Below, piece after piece: positions 21,559 through 29,277 of a DNA stretch of 29,277 nt (its first letter is position 1; every line of letters begins with the position of its first letter). A program made the position numbers and the translations under genes. Origin of the DNA: UBA8886 sp963578705 (GTDB lineage Archaea > Thermoplasmatota > Poseidoniia > MGIII > CG-Epi1); assembly GCA_963578705.1 (NCBI GenBank), contig CAUZDT010000009.1, forward strand, positions 1-29,277, read 5' to 3'. The notes under the pieces were generated by a model that saw only the letters and a list, made by a program, of their open reading frames with translations, was not told where the DNA came from and searched no databases.

Positions 21559-22757
21559 CGAATGACGTTGCGCAGGGCGCGGGCGACTGGCTTGCGCTTG
21601 CCGAGCCCGCCGGGGGTCACGCCGAGAAACAGGTCGGCGAAGATTTCGCACATCTTCGGGTCGCGGGTGCCGTAATAGACCATCCGCTCGGGGAATTTCA
21701 GCGCCAGCTTGGCGAAGAACGACAGGTCGCGCAGCTCCTGCCCGAAAGCCTGTTCCCATGCGCAGTGGTAGCTGTCGAGCGCCCGCTGTGAGAAGTCGCC
21801 GGTCGCGAGCGCCTGCTGGATGGTCTCGACCGCTAGCTTGCCGGCGTGCATGCCGTAGTAGATGCCTTCGCCCGAGAGCGGCGAGACCATCCCGGCCGAG
21901 TCGCCGACAATCAGCGTGCGCTCCATGGTCGTCGCGCGCAGTGGGCCGCTGAGCGGTAGCGGCGCGCCCTTCACCGGCGGGTCCGGGTCGTCGTCAGGGA
22001 AGTAGCCGTCGTTGCGCAGCAGCTCCAGGTAGCCTTTCCAGATTTCGCGCACGTTGATGGACTTGATGGTGCGGTTGTAGCCGCCGAAGCCGATGTTCAG
22101 GATTGTGTCCTTGGGGAAGACCCAGCCGTAGCCCTCGATGCCGGCCGGCCGGAAGTGGACCAGCAGCGACCGCTTGTCGCCGAAGGCGTGCTCCATGAAG
22201 TCGCGCCCCACCTCGGGCTCCCACATCAGCGCGGTGCCGATTTCCCCGTCGTGCCATGGCGCCACCCCGCGTTCCTTGCGCATCAGCTGCGCTAACGGGT
22301 CGTTCGGCCCCATCGCGCCGACTACTACCTGCGCCGTAAGGTCGCCTTGCGGGGTCGTGACGGTGACACCGCCGTTGAAGTCGAAGCCGCTGGCGCGGGT
22401 GCCGGTGAAGACTTCCGCGCCGGCGTCGCGCGCCGCCTCGAGCAGCGCGTTGTCGAAGATTTCGCGCCGAATGTTCCACGGTGTGTGGGGGCCAAAATCG
22501 AATTCAATGCGGTACTTCATCGATGGCGAGTAGAGTCGCACGTCATGTGAAGCACACTCGATGATCGGCTCGATGAACGGCTTCAGCTCCGGCAGTTCGC
22601 TGAGCACGCGCGGTGTCAGCAGCCCGCCGCATGCCTTGTCGCGCGGGAACTTCGCGCGGTCAACCAGCGCGACGCGCAGCCCCGCTCGCGCAGCGTAGAA
22701 GGCGGTCGTCGCCCCGCTCGGCCCACCGCCGCAGACGATGACGTCGTAGTCGCTCAT
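21534..22757 (-). CDS. Geranylgeranyl reductase family flavoprotein (archaeal lipid saturation)
   Basis: 407-residue FAD enzyme that reduces the double bonds of geranylgeranyl chains in archaeal membrane lipids. Seen: N-terminal dinucleotide fold DVIVCGGGPSGATTAFYAAR, the family motif KACGGLL with C43, a mid segment GYGWVFPKD, and the second FAD motif LIVGDSAGMVSPLSGEGIYYG. The enzyme is membrane-associated but has no clear helix anchor. ATG at 22757 begins MSDYDVIV and overlaps the TGA of cutA (ATGA). Could act on a quinone or carotenoid side chain instead, but the lipid role is usual in archaea. Confidence 0.9.
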   Translation of the reverse strand: MSDYDVIVCGGGPSGATTAFYAARAGLRVALVDRAKFPRDKACGGLLTPRVLSELPELKPFIEPIIECASHDVRLYSPSMKYRIEFDFGPHTPWNIRREIFDNALLEAARDAGAEVFTGTRASGFDFNGGVTVTTPQGDLTAQVVVGAMGPNDPLAQLMRKERGVAPWHDGEIGTALMWEPEVGRDFMEHAFGDKRSLLVHFRPAGIEGYGWVFPKDTILNIGFGGYNRTIKSINVREIWKGYLELLRNDGYFPDDDPDPPVKGAPLPLSGPLRATTMERTLIVGDSAGMVSPLSGEGIYYGMHAGKLAVETIQQALATGDFSQRALDSYHCAWEQAFGQELRDLSFFAKLALKFPERMVYYGTRDPKMCEIFADLFLGVTPGGLGKRKPVARALRNVIRYPYFGWG

Positions 22758-23056
22758 GCTCCCTCGACCCAGTCGCGGAACGGCGCGTGCGATGCTTCCC
22801 ACGGCAGCGCGACGATGGCGGGCAGCGAGTAGGGGTGGTTTTCCTTGATGAACTGTTCCAGCTGCTCCCATTTCTCGTGCCCGCACTTCAGCAGCAACAG
22901 GTGTTCGGTGTCGTCGCGCAGCTCGCCTTCCCAGCGATACATTGTCCGCACCGGCCAGAAATTGACGCAGGCGGCAAGGCCTGCTTCGAGCGCGCCGCGC
23001 GCCAGCTTTTCGGCGGTCTCCTCATCGGGGGCAGTGGTGTAGACGGTGAGTGCCAC
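22754..23056 (-). CDS. cutA: CutA1-like divalent-cation tolerance protein
   Basis: 100-residue trimeric PII-like fold protein. The sequence runs VYTTAPDEETAEKLARGALE, AACVNFWPVRTMYRWEGEL (32-50) and HPYSLPAIVALPW (72-84), all standard CutA1 landmarks. Its role in metal tolerance is poorly defined. GTG at 23056 is supported by minus-strand TATTTAAGC (23078-23086) about 25 nt upstream. It is followed with ATGA overlap by the geranylgeranyl reductase gene. Confidence 0.9.
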   Translation of the reverse strand: MALTVYTTAPDEETAEKLARGALEAGLAACVNFWPVRTMYRWEGELRDDTEHLLLLKCGHEKWEQLEQFIKENHPYSLPAIVALPWEASHAPFRDWVEGA

Positions 23057-23077
23057 GCGCGGCGCATCCGGGGATGC

Positions 23078-23087
23078 TTAAATAGGC
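23078..23087. promoter_or_regulatory. Shared TATA element between cutA and L7Ae operon
   Basis: GCTTAAATAG reads CTATTTAAGC on the other strand. It is about 25 nt from the cutA GTG (leaderless) and about 65 nt from the L7Ae ATG, whose mRNA would have a leader of about 40 nt. Confidence 0.5.
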
Positions 23088-23135
23088 CCTCTTTCGTGGC
23101 GCGCAGCCCCCGTGAATAATGAAGACTTCGGTCCG

Positions 23136-23144
23136 AAGGAGGAA
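23136..23144 (+). promoter_or_regulatory. Shine-Dalgarno of L7Ae gene
   Basis: AAGGAGGAA, ending 2 nt before the ATG at 23147. Among the clearest ribosome binding sites in the window, where most genes look leaderless or coupled. Confidence 0.75.
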
Positions 23145-23146
23145 AT

Positions 23147-23521
23147 ATGGTAAACCCAATTTACGTAACGTATGAGGCTCCCAAGGAGCTGAGCGAGAAG
23201 GCGTACCTGGCCGTCGAGGCCGCACGCGACAGTGGCAAGATCCACAAGGGCGCTAACGAAGTCACGAAGCGTGTCGAGCGCAGCCAGGCCAAGCTGGTCG
23301 TGATGGCGCTCGATATCAGTCCGCCCGAAATCATGGCGCACATGCCGATGCTCTGCGCCGAGAAGCAGATACCCTACACCTACGTGCCCTCCAAGGATGA
23401 GCTGGGCAAGGCGTCCGGCCTCAAGGTGCCGACCGCCGCGGTGGCGATTTCGAATATCGGCAAGACGAAGGCCTCGCTCGAAGAGGTCACGAAGGCGATT
23501 ACCGCCGCGCAGAAGGCATGA
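23147..23521 (+). CDS. rpl7ae: Ribosomal protein L7Ae
   Basis: 124 residues. A kink-turn RNA-binding protein of the 50S subunit that also serves in box C/D and H/ACA RNPs and RNase P. The family core KGANEVTKRVERSQAKLVVM (35-54) and DISPPEIMAHMPMLCAEKQIPY are intact. Start ATG follows a strong Shine-Dalgarno. First gene of the L7Ae-S28e-L24e-ndk operon, with ATGA overlap to S28e. Confidence 0.98.
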   Translation: MVNPIYVTYEAPKELSEKAYLAVEAARDSGKIHKGANEVTKRVERSQAKLVVMALDISPPEIMAHMPMLCAEKQIPYTYVPSKDELGKASGLKVPTAAVAISNIGKTKASLEEVTKAITAAQKA

Positions 23522-23727
23522 TAGAGGGCGTTCCGGCGCAGGTAGTCGAGGTGCTGGGTCGCACCGGCATGCGTGGCGAGGCGAGCTCCGTAAAGGTGCG
23601 CGTGCTCGACGGCGATGACCGCGGCCGCATTATCCGGCGCAACGTGCTGGGACCGATCGAGGTCGGCGACATGCTGCTGCTAATGGACTCTTCGCGAGAG
23701 GCGAAGGCGCTGGACCGCAAGAGGTAA
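23518..23727 (+). CDS. rps28e: Ribosomal protein S28e
   Basis: 69-residue 30S protein with an OB-fold. The signature GRTGMRGEASSVKVRVLDGD and GRIIRRNVLGPIEVGDMLLL are typical, with the usual C-terminus SREAKALDRKR. ATG overlaps the L7Ae stop and L24e begins 2 nt after its stop. Confidence 0.98.
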   Translation: MIEGVPAQVVEVLGRTGMRGEASSVKVRVLDGDDRGRIIRRNVLGPIEVGDMLLLMDSSREAKALDRKR

Positions 23728-23729
23728 TC

Positions 23730-23918
23730 ATGGCTGAACTCCGAAACTGTTCTTTCTGCGACAAGCGCATCCTGCCCGGAACCGGGATGCTCTACGTCCG
23801 CAAGACCGGCCAGACCTTCGATTTCTGCAGCTCCAAGTGCCGCCGGAACCTGATCGAGCTGAAGCGGGTGCCGGGGCGCACCGAGTGGACCGGGAAGGCC
23901 CGCAAAGCGAAGAAATGA
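23730..23918 (+). CDS. rpl24e: Ribosomal protein L24e
   Basis: 62-residue zinc-binding 50S protein. Four cysteines, C7, C10, C33 and C37 (NCSFC...FCSSKC), form the zinc site. The C-terminal basic segment ends KARKAKK. Its TGA overlaps the ndk ATG (ATGA). Confidence 0.98.
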   Translation: MAELRNCSFCDKRILPGTGMLYVRKTGQTFDFCSSKCRRNLIELKRVPGRTEWTGKARKAKK

Positions 23919-24325
23919 GCGAGCGCACCTACGTGATGCTCAAGCCGGACGCGGTGCGTCGCGGCTTCGCCGGGCGCATCCTGCAACGTTTCGAGGACGC
24001 TGGCCTGCGGATGGCTGCGATGCAGCGGCTTGACGTGCGCGAGGCGCAATCGCAGGCGCTCTATGCCGAGCACGAGGGCAAGCCGTTCTACGACAGCCTG
24101 CTCACCTACATCCACTCCGGGCCGGTCGTCGCGACCGTCTGGGAAGGGACCGGCGCGGTCGCGCTGGCGCGCAAGCTGATTGGCGCGACCGACCCCGCGC
24201 AGGCGGCGCCGGGAACCATCCGTGGTGATTTCGGGCTGGTTATGGACGAGAACGTAATCCACGGCTCCGACTCGGCAGAGAGTGCGGAGCGCGAAATCCC
24301 GATTTTCTTTCCCGGGCTGGACTAG
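23915..24325 (+). CDS. ndk: Nucleoside diphosphate kinase
   Basis: 136 residues. Transfers the gamma-phosphate between nucleoside triphosphates and diphosphates through a phosphohistidine. The active site NVIHGSDS contains H116, and K10 in YVMLKPDAVRRG and the RGDFG motif (103-107) are conserved. Last gene of the ribosomal operon. In many euryarchaea infB follows ndk; here purQ with its own promoter follows. Confidence 0.97.
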   Translation: MSERTYVMLKPDAVRRGFAGRILQRFEDAGLRMAAMQRLDVREAQSQALYAEHEGKPFYDSLLTYIHSGPVVATVWEGTGAVALARKLIGATDPAQAAPGTIRGDFGLVMDENVIHGSDSAESAEREIPIFFPGLD

Positions 24326-24333
24326 CTTTTTAC
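24326..24333 (+). promoter_or_regulatory. TATA box of purQ
   Basis: CTTTTTAC directly after the ndk stop, centred 25 nt before the purQ ATG at 24355; leaderless. Confidence 0.55.
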
Positions 24334-24354
24334 GGCTGCCACCATCGGCGGGCG

Positions 24355-25173
24355 ATGACTTTCCCGCAGGAGCTCAACATCGCGGTGCTGCGCATCGAAG
24401 GCACCAACTGCGAGGACGAGGCGGCAGCGGCGTTCAGCCAGCTCGGCTGCAACGCCGAACAGGTGCACCTGAAGCAGCTGCTGGGCGAGGCAAAGCCGCA
24501 CCGCAAACTGGCAGACTACGACGCGCTGTTCCTGCCGGGCGGATTCTCCGCCGGAGACTACGTGCGCGCCGGCGCAATCTTCGCTGCGCGGCTGCGGGCG
24601 GGCTTGCGCGATTCACTCGATGAGTATATAAATTCCGGCGCCCCGGTCCTGGGGGTTTGCAACGGCTTCCAGATACTGGTCGAGACCGGTGCGTTGCCGG
24701 GCACCCCGGACGGCCTGAGCGAAGGCCCCGAGGCGGTGCTGCATACCAACGATTCGAACCGGTTCGAAGCCCGCACGGTGATGCTGAAGGTCGAGGGCAA
24801 TGGCGGCAGCCCCTTCATGTCGCGCTACGAGCGCGGGCAGGTAATCGCAGTCCCCAACGCGCACGCCGAGGGGAAGCTGCAGCTGCCCGACGAGCGGCTC
24901 GCGGCGCTGGAGGCGTCGGGGCGGGTGGCGTTCCGCTACTGCGACCCCGAGGGTAACACCGGCGCCGGCTACCCCTGGAATCCCAACGGCGCGCCGGGCG
25001 ACATCGCCGGCATCACCAACCCGCGCGGCAACGTGCTGGGGATGATGCCGCACCCCGAACGGGTGTTCCACGGCTGGCAGCACTCTGACTGGGCCAGCAA
25101 CGGCCGCAACCCTGACGGGCCGGGCGACGGGCGGCCGCTCTTCGAAGGCGTCATTGAGCACCTGTGCCGCTGA
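24355..25173 (+). CDS. purQ: Phosphoribosylformylglycinamidine synthase, glutaminase subunit PurQ
   Basis: 272-residue class I glutamine amidotransferase that supplies ammonia for FGAM formation in purine synthesis, working with PurL and PurS (not in the window). The nucleophile is C102 in GVCNGFQIL, and H233 and E235 in MPHPERVF complete the triad. PGGFSAGDYVRAG (61-73) is the PurQ oxyanion-side motif. Length matches the longer archaeal and bacterial PurQ forms. A TATA box 25 nt upstream makes it the head of a new transcript, with the downstream phosphatase gene overlapping its end by 10 bp. Confidence 0.96.
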   Translation: MTFPQELNIAVLRIEGTNCEDEAAAAFSQLGCNAEQVHLKQLLGEAKPHRKLADYDALFLPGGFSAGDYVRAGAIFAARLRAGLRDSLDEYINSGAPVLGVCNGFQILVETGALPGTPDGLSEGPEAVLHTNDSNRFEARTVMLKVEGNGGSPFMSRYERGQVIAVPNAHAEGKLQLPDERLAALEASGRVAFRYCDPEGNTGAGYPWNPNGAPGDIAGITNPRGNVLGMMPHPERVFHGWQHSDWASNGRNPDGPGDGRPLFEGVIEHLCR

Positions 25174-25958
25174 CCGATCTGGAGGTCGCTGCCGCCGCCG
25201 CGAGGGCCGGCGCGGAGGTCATCCGTGCCGGCTTCGGCCGCCCGCAGCGCGTCGAAATGAAGGGGCCGGTCGACCTTGTGACGGAGACCGACCGCGCCGC
25301 CGAGGTCGCGGTCGTGGCGCTGCTCGAGCGCGAGCGGCCGCAGGATGGCATCCGCGCCGAGGAGGGCACGCAGCGCGACGGCCGTGCGGGCGACCGCACG
25401 TGGGTCGTCGACCCGATTGACGGGACGACCAACTTCGCGCACGCGATTCCGCACTGCTGCAGCACGCTGGCGCTGCTGGAGGGCGGCGAAGTCATCGCTG
25501 GCGCGATTGCCACCCCCTTCACTGACGAGCTTTGCATCGCCGCCCGCGGAGAGGGCGCCTGGCTCGAGTCGGGCGGCGAGCGGCGCCGTCTGTCGGTAAC
25601 AGCGAACGCGGAGTTCGTGAACGGGCTGTTCGCGACCGGCTTTCCCTACGACCGCGAGGGGACCGACTACCGGCTGATTAGCTCGGTGTGGGACAAGCTC
25701 TGCCGCGTTTCCCGCGCGACGCGACGCACCGGCTCTGCCGCGCTCGACATAGCCTACGTTGGCGCGGGGAGGTATGATGGCTACGTCGTGTCGGGCGCGA
25801 AAGTGTGGGATATCGCGGCCGGAATCATACTGGTCTCCGAGGCGGGCGGCCGCGTCAGCGACTTGGGGGGCGAGCCATGGACGCCCAACAGCGTGGGGTG
25901 CGTCGCGAGCAACGGCGTGCTGCACGATGCGCTGCTGGCGCTGGTTTCGGGGAAATAA
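25164..25958 (+). CDS. Inositol-monophosphatase family phosphatase
   Basis: 264 residues. Mg2+-dependent phosphatase superfamily that includes inositol monophosphatase, archaeal fructose-1,6-bisphosphatase and CysQ/PAP phosphatase. Metal motifs are complete: E66/E67 in RAEEG, D83-x2-D86 in WVVDPIDGTTNF, and D216 in AKVWDIAAG. GTG at 25164 overlaps the purQ stop by 10 bp, which gives MPLTDLEVAAAAARAGAEV. Possible substrates are myo-inositol phosphate (archaeal inositol lipids), fructose bisphosphate or PAP; sequence alone does not decide. Confidence 0.9.
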   Translation: MPLTDLEVAAAAARAGAEVIRAGFGRPQRVEMKGPVDLVTETDRAAEVAVVALLERERPQDGIRAEEGTQRDGRAGDRTWVVDPIDGTTNFAHAIPHCCSTLALLEGGEVIAGAIATPFTDELCIAARGEGAWLESGGERRRLSVTANAEFVNGLFATGFPYDREGTDYRLISSVWDKLCRVSRATRRTGSAALDIAYVGAGRYDGYVVSGAKVWDIAAGIILVSEAGGRVSDLGGEPWTPNSVGCVASNGVLHDALLALVSGK

Positions 25959-25990
25959 ACCACGGCCGGTCATCAGCCGGCTACACACCC

Positions 25991-25996
25991 AAATAG
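25991..25996 (+). promoter_or_regulatory. Putative TATA element of the aldo/keto reductase gene
   Basis: AAATAG, about 23 nt before the GTG at 26016. A weak match, but spacing fits the leaderless pattern of the window. Confidence 0.35.
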
Positions 25997-26015
25997 CGGT
26001 ACCGCACTCGGTGGC

Positions 26016-26837
26016 GTGGACCTGGCATCGCGCTTCACGCTCAACAACGGCGTTGGGATTCCGGCGCTCGGCCTCGGCGTTTTCCAGGCCGAGCCCGGCG
26101 AGGAAACACACGACGCGGTGCTGCACGCGCTCGAGACTGGATATCGGCACATCGACACCGCGCGCGTTTACCGCAACGAGCACGCCGTTGGCGAGGCGCT
26201 GCGCGAGAGCTGTGTCCCGCGCGGCGAGGTGTTCGTGACGACCAAGCTCTGGAACCGCGACCACGGTTTCGAGCAGGCACTGGCAGCGTGCGATGCGAGC
26301 CTGAACCGGCTGGGGCTGGCTTTCGTCGATCTGTATCTCGTCCACTGGCCGGTCGAGGAGTTGCGCGGTGAGTCGTGGCGCGCGCTGGAGCAGCTCTATC
26401 GCGAGGGCAAGTGCCGCGCCATCGGCGTCAGCAATTACACTGTGCGCCACCTGGAAGAGTTGCTCACCAGCTGCGAAGTCGTGCCGACGGTCAACCAGGT
26501 CGAGTTTTCGCCCTTCACGTTCCAGTTGGAACTGCTCGATTTCTGCCGCGTGCATGGCATCCAGCTCGAGGCATACAGCCCGCTCACGAAGGGTTTGAAG
26601 CTCGATGACCCGTATTTAAAAAAAATTGCCGCTGCTTACGACCGCACCCCGGCGCAGATGCTGCTGCGCTGGTGTCTTGAGCACCAGGTCGTGACCATCC
26701 CGAAATCCATCACCCCTGCCCGCATTGAGGAGAACGCGCGCGTCTTCGACTTCAAGATTGCCGCGGAGGACATGCATCGGCTCAACTCGCTCGATGAGAA
26801 TTTGCGCACTAGCTGGGATCCGACCGACACACCCTGA
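26016..26837 (+). CDS. Aldo/keto reductase
   Basis: 273-residue (alpha/beta)8 NADPH-dependent oxidoreductase acting on small aldehydes or ketones. The catalytic tetrad is complete: D47 and Y52 (HIDTARVYRNE), K77 (VTTKLW) and H110 (YLVHWPV). Cofactor motifs AIGVSNYTVRHLEEL, VNQVEFSPF and IPKSITPARIEENARVFDF are present. It resembles the 2,5-diketo-gluconate or methylglyoxal reductase group; the physiological substrate is unknown. GTG start. Single gene between the phosphatase and the fumarase operator. Confidence 0.93.
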   Translation: MDLASRFTLNNGVGIPALGLGVFQAEPGEETHDAVLHALETGYRHIDTARVYRNEHAVGEALRESCVPRGEVFVTTKLWNRDHGFEQALAACDASLNRLGLAFVDLYLVHWPVEELRGESWRALEQLYREGKCRAIGVSNYTVRHLEELLTSCEVVPTVNQVEFSPFTFQLELLDFCRVHGIQLEAYSPLTKGLKLDDPYLKKIAAAYDRTPAQMLLRWCLEHQVVTIPKSITPARIEENARVFDFKIAAEDMHRLNSLDENLRTSWDPTDTP

Positions 26838-26842
26838 TTTCT

Positions 26843-26876
26843 GTATGCATATTGCATAATAATACATATTGCATAC
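26843..26876. promoter_or_regulatory. Palindromic operator-like element upstream of fumarase fusion
   Basis: GTATGCA (26843-26849) and TGCATAC (26870-26876) form an inverted repeat. Within it TATGCATATTGCATA (26844-26858) is itself a perfect 6-3-6 palindrome, and CATATTGCATA occurs twice as a direct repeat (26848-26858, 26865-26875). This nested array sits immediately before the TATA box in an otherwise GC-rich genome. It looks like a multi-half-site operator for a dimeric regulator. Confidence 0.6.
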
Positions 26877-26877
26877 A

Positions 26878-26885
26878 TTTTTATA
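26878..26885 (+). promoter_or_regulatory. TATA box of fumarase fusion gene
   Basis: TTTTTATA, centred about 25 nt before the ATG at 26907, so transcription should begin at or next to that ATG and not near the internal fumarase ATG at 27189. Confidence 0.65.
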
Positions 26886-26906
26886 CAGCGCTGCCCAGTA
26901 TGGCTC

Positions 26907-28549
26907 ATGCCCGACTACACATCGATACGCGTCACGAAAGAGGTGCACCAGCAGCTACAGGGCTACGCCGAGTCGTGCTACGACGGGCTTTCGCTCACGG
27001 CTGCGCTGGGCCAGCTGCTCGCCGACCTTGGCGACGGCCACGTCCGTTTCCCCGAATACGGGCTGTTCCAGTGCCCGGCCCACCGTCGCGAACGGCTGCG
27101 CGCCGTAATCGGCACGCAGCCGCCGGCCGGGGCAGGCGGCATGGCTGGCGCGGTGGCAGGAGCGGGAGCGCTGCCGGCCGATCCCTACATGCGCGTCGAG
27201 AAGGATACGATGGGCGAGATGGAGGTGCCGGCTGACGCGCTGTGGGGCGCTTCAACGCAGCGCGCGGTGCTGAATTTCCCGGTCAGCGGCCTACGCATGG
27301 GCCGCAGTTTCATCCGCGCGCTGGGCTGCATCAAGGTCGCCGCCGCGCGCGCCAACCGGCAGCTGGGGCTGCTCGACAGCGGGATTGCGGAAGCGGTTGA
27401 GCAGGCGGCGCTGGCCGTTGCGGAGGGCGAGCACGACGCGCATTTCCCGGTCGACGTATTCCAGACCGGTTCCGGCACGTCGAGCAACATGAACGCCAAC
27501 GAGGTTATCGCGCGGCTGGCGAGCGAGTCGCTCGGCAGCCGCGTCCACCCCAACGACCACGTTAACCTGGGGCAGAGTTCCAACGACGTCGTCCCGACTG
27601 CACTGCACCTTTCGGCGCTGCTGGAGCTGCACGGACAGTTGCTGCCGGCGCTGCTCGCGCTGCAGGCGGCGCTCGAGGCGAAGGCGATGGAGTTCCACGA
27701 CGTCATCAAGACCGGCCGCACCCACCTGATGGACGCCACCCCCATCCGGCTGGGGCAGGAGTTCGAGGGCTACGCGGGGCTCGTCGAGCGGGCGCTCGAC
27801 CGGCTGCTGGTGGCGCAGGACGAGCTGGCGCCGCTGGCGCTGGGCGGCACCGCGGTCGGCACCGGTGTCAACACCCACCCCGAGTTCGCCGGGCTGGCGT
27901 GCGAAGAGCTCTCGCAGCTGCTGGGAATCGACGTCCACGAGACCGACAACCACTTCCTGGCGCAGTCGTCGCTCGACGGGGTGATGGCGCTGGGCGGCGC
28001 ACTACGCTGCCTGGCGGTGGCTTTGCAGAAGATTGCCAACGACATCCGCTGGCTCGGCTCGGGGCCACGCTGCGGGCTGGCGGAGCTGAAGCTGCCGTCG
28101 GTGCAGCCCGGCTCGTCCATCATGCCGGGCAAGGTCAACCCCGTGATTCCAGAAGCGGTCATACAGGCGTCCGCGCAGGCAATTGCATGCGACACCGCGC
28201 TGTTGCAGGCGGCGCAGGGCGGCTATCTCGAGCTGAACACGATGCTGCCGCTCGCCGCCCACAACCTGCTGCAGGCAATCCAGCTGCTCGCCGCTTCCGC
28301 GTCCATCTTCGGCGAGAAGTGCATCGCTGGGCTGGAAGCGACCGGCCGCGGTCCCGAGCTGCTCCAGTCGGGGCTGATGCTCGCCACGGCGCTCGCCCCC
28401 GCGGTCGGCTACGAGCAGGCCGCCAAGATTGCCAAGGCGGCGCACGCGTCCGGGCGCACCGTGCTCGAAGAAGCGCTGGAACTCACCGATCTGCCCGAGC
28501 AGGAGCTGCGCGAGCTGCTCGACCCGGCGCAGATGGTCGCACCGGCGGG

Positions 28550-28553
<4 letters not shown>
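26907..28553 (+). CDS. fumC: Class II fumarase with N-terminal ribbon-helix-helix-like extension
   Basis: An uninterrupted 548-codon frame. Residues 95-548 (from the internal ATG at 27189, MRVEKDTMGEMEVPADALWG) are a full class II fumarase, converting fumarate and malate in the TCA cycle. Seen: TGSGTSSNMN, H214 in VHPNDHVN, GQSSND, H273 in GRTHLMDATP, GGTAVGTGVNTHPEF and the signature GSSIMPGKVNP (402-412). Residues 1-94 are not part of known fumarases. TSIRVTKEVHQQLQGYAES then SLTAALGQLLADL has the strand-helix-helix rhythm of ribbon-helix-helix DNA-binding proteins, followed by an Ala/Gly-rich linker (about 75-90). A TATA box 25 nt before 26907 and no good signal before 27189 favour translation from 26907. 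A real fusion, a lost stop codon, or a sequencing error joining two genes are the options. Aspartase is less likely because of the TGSGT motif. Confidence 0.88.

Positions 28554-29277
<724 letters not shown>

Noticed and set aside
24745..24770. tRNA-like GGTTCGAA sequence in purQ
   Set aside because: Only the T-arm-like string is present, no cloverleaf, and it lies inside a confident coding sequence.
26907..27188. Toxin-antitoxin antitoxin gene
   Set aside because: The ribbon-helix-helix-like segment would suit an antitoxin, but no toxin follows; the same frame continues into fumarase.

Overview
The window is GC-rich archaeal DNA, most likely from a marine Thermoplasmatota euryarchaeon of the Poseidoniales (Marine Group II) or Marine Group III type. 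The domain call rests on several genes: the small subunit of DNA polymerase D (a euryarchaeal enzyme), an L7Ae-S28e-L24e-Ndk ribosomal cluster, prefoldin alpha next to FtsY, geranylgeranyl reductase for archaeal lipids, and TATA boxes centred about 23-26 nt before many start codons (leaderless transcripts). The genus-level guess is inference. It leans on the secreted metalloprotease with a GCTDP...DGSCEY motif and PKD-type repeats, a style I associate with marine group II archaea. Genes are tightly packed with many ATGA, TTGA or TGATG overlaps, and GTG/TTG starts are common.

Layout. 1-209: intergenic sequence with strong hairpins and an 11-bp tandem repeat. 210-2085: divergent pair, a Holliday-resolvase-related membrane endonuclease (-) and DNA polymerase D small subunit (+). 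2075-3295: GT4 glycosyltransferase (-). 3362-8734: three-gene leftward operon: rhodanese/metallo-beta-lactamase protein, then a four-cluster ferredoxin fused to an NrfD-type membrane subunit, then a cytoplasmic molybdopterin oxidoreductase. I read this as persulfide to sulfite to sulfate oxidation feeding the quinone pool. 8934-9097: tRNA-Asn(GUU) and a CAU tRNA, both with encoded CCA. 9137-10351: ammonium transporter. 10391-12709: secreted metzincin protease gene flanked by two copies of the end of the neighbouring PfkB kinase gene. 12622-14054: PfkB kinase and purine phosphoribosyltransferase. 14122-18571: surface-glycan block with flippase, zinc ribbon, two sulfotransferases and a GT2 enzyme. 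The second sulfotransferase is translationally coupled to a DHH phosphoesterase (to 19518) that may recycle PAP.

19800-21558: prefoldin alpha, FtsY and a DUF4286 protein in an overlapping operon. 21534-23056: geranylgeranyl reductase and CutA on the minus strand. 23147-24325: L7Ae, S28e, L24e, Ndk. 24355-25958: PurQ and an inositol-monophosphatase-family enzyme. 26016-26837: aldo/keto reductase. 26907-28553: class II fumarase whose open frame carries an N-terminal ribbon-helix-helix-like segment, behind a palindromic operator-like element. 28550-29277: 3' part of acetyl-CoA synthetase.

The most unusual items are the apparent ribbon-helix-helix/fumarase fusion with its operator, the kinase-end duplication flanking the metzincin, the sulfur-oxidation operon (reversed rhodanese-MBL order and an apparent ATA start), and the sulfotransferase/DHH coupling. 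No stretch above 300 bases lacks a gene; the longest gap is 19519-19799. No CRISPR array, transposase or integrase was seen.
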